Assembly (NCBI RefSeq): GCF_900169785.1
Contig: NZ_FWER01000032.1
Coordinates: 1 to 58,695 of the forward strand
DNA from: Rhizobium sullae
Lineage (GTDB): Bacteria > Pseudomonadota > Alphaproteobacteria > Rhizobiales > Rhizobiaceae
Reading direction: 5' to 3'
DNA: 58,695 nucleotides
Position 1 is the first letter of the stretch. Every line of letters starts with the position of its first letter. A program made the translations under genes and the position numbers. Positions 52,849-58,695 of the stretch are shown piece after piece. Under the pieces are notes generated by a model, which was given only the letters and a program-made list of their open reading frames with translations, was not told the origin of the DNA and made no database searches.

Positions 52849-53574
52849 CTAGACATGTGCCTCGCCGCGGATGAACTCGCCTTGGTCGGGTTCCCGGCGC
52901 AACACGCCGTAAAGGATGGTGAGATAAAAGGCCGCCACAAGGGCGATCACCAAGAGCCCGGGAAGCGGCCCGAGCACGGCATTGTCGATCACATAGGTCC
53001 AGGACTGCGCATGCGCCAGCGTGCTGCCCTCGGCCTGCAGCTTCGGAGTCGTGATTTTCAGCGCCCATGCAAGCAGCATGATAAGATACATCCAGCTATA
53101 GTTCCGCTGTAACCGCCGCTGCACGGCCGCATGATAGGTGAGCAGGAATTTCGGCTTGCGCAGGCTGCTTGCGACCACTGGACCCCAATCACGCACGGAA
53201 TTCGCGTCTGGTGACAGGATCTGCGCGAAATAGTTTTTTTCGACCTGCCGGACGCGGGCCCGGTAGATGTCGAAGAAACGGTAGCGCCTCGCCTCGATCA
53301 GCAAGAGCAGCGAGATCAGCATTATTCCGAAGAGAAGCACACCATGGTGCGCGGTCGGCGTCGACAGCGAGACAGAGAGCAAGGCCGCGACCACCGTGAT
53401 CGCCCAGTTCGATGTCCGGTCGATGCGATCCCGCCAGCTCGTCATGCGCCCGAGTTCGCCGCGGTAGTAGTGACTGAGCGTATTGGTGATCTCCGGCTGA
53501 CTCGCGGGAAGCGAAGGCCGCATGATCTCGGGGGGCGTACCGCCGTCCACCGTCTTTCCGAGCTCCGTATCCAT
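52849..53574 (-). CDS. DUF2270 membrane protein
   Basis: 241 residues from the ATG at 53574, behind a strong AGGAGG; the open frame to 53859 is not part of it. The N-terminal part has LSHYYRGELGRMTSWRDRID and RTSNWAITVVAALLSVSLS, then IEARRYRFFDIYRARVR, all DUF2270 hallmarks. Four membrane helices form two pairs separated by a cytoplasmic loop. Function unknown. Divergent from the methyltransferase gene. Confidence 0.87.
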   Translation of the reverse strand: MDTELGKTVDGGTPPEIMRPSLPASQPEITNTLSHYYRGELGRMTSWRDRIDRTSNWAITVVAALLSVSLSTPTAHHGVLLFGIMLISLLLLIEARRYRFFDIYRARVRQVEKNYFAQILSPDANSVRDWGPVVASSLRKPKFLLTYHAAVQRRLQRNYSWMYLIMLLAWALKITTPKLQAEGSTLAHAQSWTYVIDNAVLGPLPGLLVIALVAAFYLTILYGVLRREPDQGEFIRGEAHV

Positions 53575-53699
53575 GGTAATTCCTCCTTCTCTTATCGACG
53601 GACTGCTTGGCCCATATTCTGCTCCCGCACGGTCGCCATTGCAAAAGGCGGCAAGCCGCCTTAGAGGCTTGCCTGAACTCAAAAAGATGGTGACCGGCG

Positions 53700-54515
53700 A
53701 TGGCAAAGAAGATCGACGAAGAAGCGCTTGCGGAAGCCTATAACCGTGCCCTTGCCCTTGAAAAGGCCGGCGACATCGACGCTGCCGTGACAGCCTACGA
53801 GGAAGTGCTGGCAATCGACCCTGAAGACCACGGCGGCGCGGCCGTCCGCATCGCCTCAATGGGCCGCGGCGACACGCCGGCCAAAGCGCCGGATGCCTAT
53901 GTCGAGACCCTCTTCGACCAGCATGCCGAAGTCTTCGAAGATGTGCTTGTCGAGCAGCTCAGCTACCACGTCCCCCTGCTGGTGCGCCAGCGCCTGCAGG
54001 AGCTGAAGCTCGGCCCCTTCAAGCGCATGCTCGACCTCGGCTGCGGCACGGGGCTCACGGGCGGCACGCTGCGCGATCTCTGCGACGACATTACTGGCAT
54101 CGACATTTCCGAAAACATGGTCGAGATCGCCCATGAGAAGGACCTCTACGAAACCCTCTTCGTCGCCGAGGTCGAGGATTTCCTCGACGACAACGACGAG
54201 GACGCCTTCGACCTCATTACCGCGACCGACGTCCTGCCCTATCTCGGCGCCCTGGAACCGCTCTTCTTCGGCGCCGCCGAAAACCTGACGCCCGGCGGCC
54301 TTTTCGTCTTCTCCTCCGAAACGTTGCCCGAAACCGCCGCTAAAAGCCATCCCTATATGGTCGGCCCACACCAGCGCTTCCTGCACGCCGAATCCTACAT
54401 CCGCGACCGCCTGACCGCCACCGGCTTCAGCCTGGTAGAAATGACGGAAATCAATGTCCGCATGCAGGAAGGCCAGCCCAGCCCAGGGCATCTCGTGATC
54501 GCGCGGCTCGCCTAG
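53700..54515 (+). CDS. SAM-dependent methyltransferase with N-terminal TPR
   Basis: 271 residues. Residues about 8-42 form a TPR repeat (YNRALALEKAGDIDAAVTAY). The class I methyltransferase domain (about 90-265) has motif I MLDLGCGTGLTGG, then DDITGIDISENMVEIAHEK and the later ITATDVLPYLGAL. This TPR-plus-methyltransferase type is common in alphaproteobacteria; target unknown. The 295 bp after it hold no gene and no clear hairpin except the element near the next gene. Confidence 0.88.
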   Translation: MAKKIDEEALAEAYNRALALEKAGDIDAAVTAYEEVLAIDPEDHGGAAVRIASMGRGDTPAKAPDAYVETLFDQHAEVFEDVLVEQLSYHVPLLVRQRLQELKLGPFKRMLDLGCGTGLTGGTLRDLCDDITGIDISENMVEIAHEKDLYETLFVAEVEDFLDDNDEDAFDLITATDVLPYLGALEPLFFGAAENLTPGGLFVFSSETLPETAAKSHPYMVGPHQRFLHAESYIRDRLTATGFSLVEMTEINVRMQEGQPSPGHLVIARLA

Positions 54516-54775
54516 CAGACCATTTTAGGCGGAAACCGCTCAGTGATTGCACAACCAATGGCTTCATCCGATTCATAGACGAACGAAGCAGTTCGTCGAA
54601 TTCAAAGCTTGCCGCCGCTCAACTGTTCGATACTGCTGCTTTCGGATGGACAACCGTCGGATCACCGAGCCCGGTCAGCGTCAGGAACCGCCACGCTCGC
54701 CGCCTCACCTTCTCAATAGTTAGCCAACCGGCAAACGATCCCTTGCGCTTCGCCCCATCACCTGATACTTAGCCA

Positions 54776-54800
54776 TTCAGTAAACTTTCCGATCACTGAA
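54776..54800. promoter_or_regulatory. Candidate operator ahead of the GST-ArsR-AHSA1 operon
   Basis: TTCAGT (54776-54781) and ACTGAA (54795-54800) are a perfect 6-bp inverted repeat with a 13-nt gap, overlapping the ribosome-binding region of the GST gene. The ArsR-type regulator encoded in the operon is the obvious candidate to bind it. Confidence 0.4.
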
Positions 54801-54810
54801 GGCTCGTTCC

Positions 54811-55503
54811 ATGTCGCTCGTTCTTTACGGACACCCCCTCGCCTCCTTCTGCCACAAGGTGTTGATCGCGCTTTACGAGAACGGCACGCCTTTCGAAAAT
54901 CGCATCGTCGATCTGATGGATGAAGCGTCGAGCGCCGATCTTTTCCGCTTCTGGCCTGTCGGCAAGATGCCGGTCCTGCGCGATGACGCGCTGGACAGCA
55001 CGATCCCCGAGACGAGCATCATCATCGAATATCTCGACCGGCATTACCCCGGCCCCGTCCGCCTGCTGCCGGACGATATCGACCGGGCGCTTCGCGTCCG
55101 CCTTTGGGATCGCTTCTTCGATCTCTACGTGCAGGCGCCGCTGCAGAAGATCGTCACCGATACTCTTCGCCCGGAGGGCCGCAAGGATCCGCATGGAGTA
55201 GAAGAGGCGCGCGGCACGCTCGCGACGGCCTACGGTATGATCGAGCAGCAGCTCGGCGGCACCCAGTGGATCACGGGCGACAGCTTCACGATGGCCGATT
55301 GCGCCGCCGCACCCGCCCTCTTCTATGCCGAAACGCTCGTCCCCTTCGGCGACGACCAGCCGAAGCTTCGCGCCTATTACGAACGCCTGCTCGGTCAGCC
55401 GTCCTTTGCGCGGGTTCTGAAGGAGGCATTGCCCTACTTCAAGTTCTACCCCTATAGTCGCCAGCTCCCCGAGCGCATCCGCAACGAAATGCCTTCCGCA
55501 TGA
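54811..55503 (+). CDS. Glutathione S-transferase family protein
   Basis: 230 residues. Thioredoxin-like N-terminal domain (about 1-80): SLVLYGHPLASFCHKVLIAL, the cis-Pro in GKMPVLRDDA and the glutathione-binding PETSIIIEYLDRHYP. Helical C-terminal domain from about 88, with WITGDSFTMADCAAAPAL as N-capping box. Conjugates or reduces electrophiles with glutathione; substrate unknown. First gene of an operon in which each stop overlaps the next start (ATGA). Confidence 0.92.
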   Translation: MSLVLYGHPLASFCHKVLIALYENGTPFENRIVDLMDEASSADLFRFWPVGKMPVLRDDALDSTIPETSIIIEYLDRHYPGPVRLLPDDIDRALRVRLWDRFFDLYVQAPLQKIVTDTLRPEGRKDPHGVEEARGTLATAYGMIEQQLGGTQWITGDSFTMADCAAAPALFYAETLVPFGDDQPKLRAYYERLLGQPSFARVLKEALPYFKFYPYSRQLPERIRNEMPSA

Positions 55504-55835
55504 TCATGGAACCTGCCGCCCTCGACCGGATGTTTCACGCTTTGTCGGACCGCAGCCGCCGCGGCATGGTCGATCGCCTCGGCCGCGGCCCTGCTTCCGT
55601 CATGGAATTGGCAAGGCCTTTCTCCATGACGCTGCCGACGGTGATGAAGCATCTGACCGTACTGGAAGCGAGCGGCCTCGTGCATTCGGAGAAGAATGGC
55701 CGCGTCCGCACCTATCGCCTGCAGCAGGAGGCGCTTGGCCATCTCGATCGCTGGATTTCCGAGCGGAAGGCAAGCTGGAACATGAGCTTCGACCGCCTCG
55801 ACCACTTTCTCGCAGAGGAAGAACAGACGCCATGA
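55500..55835 (+). CDS. ArsR family transcriptional regulator
   Basis: 111 residues. Winged helix with DRMFHALSDRSRRGMVDRLG and VMELARPFSMTLPTVMKHLT, then VLEASGLVHSEKNGRVRTYR. No metal-binding cysteines of the ArsR/SmtB type are seen, so it belongs to the non-metal group often found beside AHSA1/SRPBCC genes. It probably represses its own operon. Starts at the ATG overlapping the GST stop; the second ATG two codons later is an alternative. Confidence 0.9.
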   Translation: MIMEPAALDRMFHALSDRSRRGMVDRLGRGPASVMELARPFSMTLPTVMKHLTVLEASGLVHSEKNGRVRTYRLQQEALGHLDRWISERKASWNMSFDRLDHFLAEEEQTP

Positions 55836-56308
55836 GCAGCCACTCCGCCGTCCACTCGACGATTGTCATCGAGCGCCATCTGCGCGCCTCGCCCGCCCGT
55901 GCCTTCCGCGCCTGGGCCGATCCGGCGTCCAAGCAGAAATGGTTTGCCTGCCATGACGATTGGGTTTCGTTGGCATACAGCCTTGATTTCCGCCCCGGCG
56001 GCAAGGAACGAAACCACGTCGCAGATAGCGAAGGTCTGCTTCACGCCTATGACGCGCATTATCTCGACGTCATTGAAAACGCCCGCATCATCTATGCCTA
56101 CGAGATGAAGCTCGGCGAAAAACGCATCTCCGCCTCGCTGGCGACCGTCACGTTCGAAGAAGGACCCGCCGGCACGAAGATGGTCTTCACCGAGCAGGTC
56201 GTCTTCCTCGACGGCTACGCCGATGACGGCCTGCGCCTGCAGGGCACCGAGATAGCGCTCGATCATTTCCAGGCCTTTGTCGAACGTGAGACAAGCCAGG
56301 TCCACTAA
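55832..56308 (+). CDS. AHSA1/SRPBCC family protein
   Basis: 158 residues with the START-like ligand-binding fold: IVIERHLRASPARAFRAWAD, then YSLDFRPGGKERNHV and VTFEEGPAGTKMVFTEQVVF. Such proteins bind small hydrophobic ligands or act as small enzymes; here genetically linked to a GST and an ArsR regulator. Coupled by ATGA overlap to the ArsR gene. Its stop overlaps the convergent ssuB stop by 4 bp. Confidence 0.9.
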   Translation: MSSHSAVHSTIVIERHLRASPARAFRAWADPASKQKWFACHDDWVSLAYSLDFRPGGKERNHVADSEGLLHAYDAHYLDVIENARIIYAYEMKLGEKRISASLATVTFEEGPAGTKMVFTEQVVFLDGYADDGLRLQGTEIALDHFQAFVERETSQVH

Positions 56309-57123
56309 CGCGCCGATTCCTTACCGAGGATCGCCGCGAGCAGCTTGCCCTCTAGCTCGGCGAGTGTGGAATTGCCGTGCCGGCGCGGATGCGGATAAGG
56401 GATCGCCAGGTCGAGCGCGATCCGCCCCTCATCGAGCACGATCACCCGGTCGGCCAGATGCACCGCCTCGCTCACGTCATGCGTCACCAGGACGGCGGTA
56501 AAGCCGAGTTCGCGCCAAACGCGGTTGATAAGTTCCTGCATGCTGATGCGCGTCAGCGCATCCAGTGCCCCGAGCGGTTCGTCAAGCGCCAGTACGCCGG
56601 GCTTGCTCACCAGCGCCCGGGCAAGCGCCACACGCTGCCGCTGGCCGCCGGAAAGCCGTGACGGCCATTCGGATGCCTTTTCCGCAAGCTGGACTTCGGA
56701 GAGCACCGCCGCCGCTTCCGCCAGTCCCAACCGCCTCTCCACCTTGTCGCCGAGCCCGACGGCAACATTCTCCGCGACGCTGAGCCATGGCAGCAGCCGC
56801 GGCTCCTGGAAGACGATGCGCGCGTTCGGCTCGCCTGCACCGCCATCTGCGCTGTCGAAACGAATATCGCCCGCTGTCGGCTGATCGAGCCCCATCAGGA
56901 TGCGCAGCAGCGTGCTCTTGCCGCAGCCGCTCTTGCCGATTACCGCGACGAACTGCCCCGCCGGGATATGTAGGTTGATGCCGCGCAGAACCCGGTTGCC
57001 GCCGAAGCTTTTCTCAAGGCCCGTCAGCGTGATCGAAGCGGCACCGGCTTGCGCGTCGGCTGCTTCCGTCTCGTATTCCGGCTCCCGGGCTCCCTGGAAG
57101 CGCTCATGCGTGATGACGGTCAT
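56305..57123 (-). CDS. ssuB: Aliphatic sulfonate ABC transporter ATP-binding protein
   Basis: 272 residues. Walker A GKSGCGKST, the Q-loop FQEPRLLPW, signature LSGGQRQRVALARAL and Walker B VLALDEPLGALD, followed by the H-loop LVTHDVSEAV. The FQEPRLLPW wording is typical of the nitrate/sulfonate/taurine group, and position after ssuD and ssuC fixes the assignment. Powers sulfonate uptake. Confidence 0.9.
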   Translation of the reverse strand: MTVITHERFQGAREPEYETEAADAQAGAASITLTGLEKSFGGNRVLRGINLHIPAGQFVAVIGKSGCGKSTLLRILMGLDQPTAGDIRFDSADGGAGEPNARIVFQEPRLLPWLSVAENVAVGLGDKVERRLGLAEAAAVLSEVQLAEKASEWPSRLSGGQRQRVALARALVSKPGVLALDEPLGALDALTRISMQELINRVWRELGFTAVLVTHDVSEAVHLADRVIVLDEGRIALDLAIPYPHPRRHGNSTLAELEGKLLAAILGKESAR

Positions 57124-57133
57124 CGCGTCTCTC

Positions 57134-57970
57134 CTATTTCTGATATACCGGGTTCCAGGTCAGCGCCTGCCGCTCCAGCGCCCGCGCCACGACGTCAGCG
57201 AGCTTGCCGAGCACGGCATAGATCACAAGCGCCAGCACGACGACATCCGTCATCATGAACTCGCGGGCATTGTTCGCCATATGGCCGATCCCAGAAGACG
57301 CGGCGATTGATTCCGAAACGATCAGCGTCAGCCACATAATGCCGAGCGCATAGCGCAGCCCAACGAAGATCGAGGGCAGCGCGCCGGGAAAGATCACCTT
57401 GCGGAACAGCGTCCAGCCGCCCATGCCGTAGACCCTGCCCATCTCGATCAGGTCGCGGTCGACATTGCGCACGCCGTGATAGGTGTTGAGATAAACCGGG
57501 AAAAGCACGCCCAGCGAAGTGAGGAACAGCTTCGATTCTTCGCCGATCCCGAACCAGAGAATGACGAGCGGGATCATCGCCAGATGCGGGATGGTGCGCA
57601 GCATCTGAAGCGTCGTGTCCGTCAGTTGCTCGGAAATCTTCGAGACGCCGTTGGCGATCCCGAGCAGGAAGCCGATCGAACCGCCGACGATGAGGCCCGC
57701 GAAGGCCCGGCCGGCACTGACGAGAACGTCATGCGGCAGCTGCCCGGATAGCGTAGTCGACCAGAAGGCGACGGCCACATCCGCCGGCGACGGCATGACG
57801 CGCGAGGAGATCAGGCCCGCCGAAGACGCCGCCTGCCAGGCGAGAATGATCGCGAGCGGCACCAGGTAGGGCAGCAGCGCTGCACGGCCTGGAAGCGGAA
57901 GGCCGAGTCGGGCCTGACGGCGCTCCCGCCCCGCGATCGTCTCCGTGAACGGCGTTTCGAAAACCGACAT
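57134..57970 (-). CDS. ssuC: Aliphatic sulfonate ABC transporter permease
   Basis: 278 residues with six membrane helices. SsuC features: LISSRVMPSPADVAVAFW, the SIGFLLGIANGVSKISEQLT helix, and the ATPase-contact loop GVRNVDRDLIEMGRVYGMGG. Followed by ssuB after 10 nt and preceded by ssuD after 25 nt. It forms the membrane channel for sulfonates. No binding-protein gene (ssuA) lies in this window. Confidence 0.92.
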   Translation of the reverse strand: MSVFETPFTETIAGRERRQARLGLPLPGRAALLPYLVPLAIILAWQAASSAGLISSRVMPSPADVAVAFWSTTLSGQLPHDVLVSAGRAFAGLIVGGSIGFLLGIANGVSKISEQLTDTTLQMLRTIPHLAMIPLVILWFGIGEESKLFLTSLGVLFPVYLNTYHGVRNVDRDLIEMGRVYGMGGWTLFRKVIFPGALPSIFVGLRYALGIMWLTLIVSESIAASSGIGHMANNAREFMMTDVVVLALVIYAVLGKLADVVARALERQALTWNPVYQK

Positions 57971-57995
57971 GCTTATCTCCTCGCTCGGTTTGACA

Positions 57996-58695
57996 TCAGG
58001 AACCGGAAACGACCTTCAGGTTGCCGCCATGGCTGCCGCCGCCGAAGACCCGGTGGCGGCCGAAATCGCTCTTGAAGCCGTGGCGCTGCTCCTCGAGCCC
58101 GAGCCCGAGTTCGGGAAACAGAAGTTCGGCGACGCGATAGGCTTCCTCCAGATGCGGGTAGCCGGAGCCGATCACCGTCTCGATGCCGAGGTCCTGATAT
58201 TCGCGAAGCCGCGCGGCCACCGTCTTCGGTGAACCCACTAGCGCCGTGCCTGCGCCGGCGCGCACCAGGCCGACACCCGCCCAGAGGTTGGGCGAGACTT
58301 CCAGCTTGTCCCGGTGACCGCCGTGAAGGGCGGCCATGCGCGCCTGGCCGACGGAATCGGACTCCTTGGCGAAGCGCTGCTGCGCTTCCGCGATCGTCGC
58401 ATCATCGAGCTTGGAGATCAGCCGGTCGGCCGCAGCCCATGCTTCCTCGTCGGTTTCGCGGACGATGAAATGCAGGCGGATCCCGAAGCTCACTTCGCGG
58501 CCCTTCTTGGCCGCAGCCGCGCGCACCTTCTCGATCTTTTCAGCCACCTGCGCCGGAGGCTCGCCCCAGGTCAGATACTTGTCGACGCGGCCGACCGAAA
58601 AATCGATCCCGGCATCCGACGACCCGCCGAAATAGAGCGGCGGTCGCGGGTTCTGGACGGACGGAAAGCCGAGCCTAGCCTCGGGCGCCTTGACG
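57996..58695 (-). CDS. ssuD: FMNH2-dependent alkanesulfonate monooxygenase, C-terminal part
   Basis: About 232 residues, open to the right edge. The luciferase-like fold is seen in PPLYFGGSSDAG, VDKYLTWGEPPAQVAEKIEK, and FGIRLHFIVRETDEEAW, then GSPKTVAARLREYQDLGIET and the GSGYPHLEEAYRVAELLFPE end, as in SsuD. It splits sulfonates to sulfite and an aldehyde using reduced flavin. First visible gene of the ssuD-ssuC-ssuB operon; the N-terminal part and perhaps ssuA or a flavin reductase lie outside. Confidence 0.93.
   Translation of the reverse strand, partial: VKAPEARLGFPSVQNPRPPLYFGGSSDAGIDFSVGRVDKYLTWGEPPAQVAEKIEKVRAAAAKKGREVSFGIRLHFIVRETDEEAWAAADRLISKLDDATIAEAQQRFAKESDSVGQARMAALHGGHRDKLEVSPNLWAGVGLVRAGAGTALVGSPKTVAARLREYQDLGIETVIGSGYPHLEEAYRVAELLFPELGLGLEEQRHGFKSDFGRHRVFGGGSHGGNLKVVSGS

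Overview
The window is high-GC, gene-dense chromosomal DNA from an alphaproteobacterium of the Rhizobiales, most likely Rhizobium or a close relative. The case rests on a RopA/Omp2b-type porin, the small Usg protein, DUF2865 and DUF2059 proteins, a long MlaD with a lipoprotein partner, a malic enzyme fused to a phosphotransacetylase-like domain, a class II DAHP synthase, and BluB under a cobalamin riboswitch. I see no insertion sequence, prophage, CRISPR array, tRNA or rRNA.

Layout. 1-577: tail of a large conserved protein. 934-2987: selenium-binding-protein/methanethiol-oxidase homologue plus a membrane protein, behind a palindromic promoter region. 3049-7114 (minus): mlaE-mlaF-mlaD-lipoprotein operon for lipid transport across the envelope. 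7200-11000: dipeptide/N-acyl-glutamate epimerase, MFS transporter, GNAT acetyltransferase, LpxH-type phosphoesterase. 11182-14704: malic enzyme and a DUF2865 protein. 14712-18218 (minus): nadE, a TolB-like propeller, a B12 riboswitch and bluB. 18384-21314: LTA-synthase-type phosphoglycerol transferase, DUF1003 protein, GFA-family protein. 21344-24684: a TadG-like gene remnant, DAHP synthase, an intact TadG-like gene. 24694-28387: gor, DUF2059, rpiA, gph. 28550-29927: exported RidA-like protein and a divergent TetR regulator sharing a large palindromic operator. 30176-37220: L,D-transpeptidase, fumC, porin and class I fumarase. 37618-42432: diguanylate cyclase, PNPOx-like protein, hydrolase with divergent MarR, LtrA, DUF971. 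42566-47260: moaA, SDR, a chemotaxis-receptor remnant, EamA transporter, mobA-mobB. 47398-52426: repeat-rich OmpA-family protein and a polar amino-acid ABC transporter without its ATPase. 52573-58695: usg, DUF2270, methyltransferase, a GST-ArsR-AHSA1 operon, and the ssuD-ssuC-ssuB sulfonate operon running off the right edge.

Themes. Much of the window is envelope biology (Mla, LTA-synthase-type enzyme, L,D-transpeptidase, porin, OmpA, Tad-like) and central carbon metabolism (malic enzyme, two unrelated fumarases, RpiA, Gph). Molybdenum-cofactor genes moaA and mobAB lie about 2.5 kb apart with other genes between them. Two protein-coding remnants (TadG-like, chemotaxis receptor) record gene loss.

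The best candidates for less-described biology are cis-regulatory: an 11-bp perfect stem burying the ribosome-binding site of the DUF1003 gene, a nested double palindrome between ridA-like and tetR, a nested palindrome ahead of the selenium-binding-protein gene, and an AT-rich, palindrome-bearing porin leader. I found no convincing wholly new multigene system. All calls are by eye from sequence and remembered family features; no searches were run.
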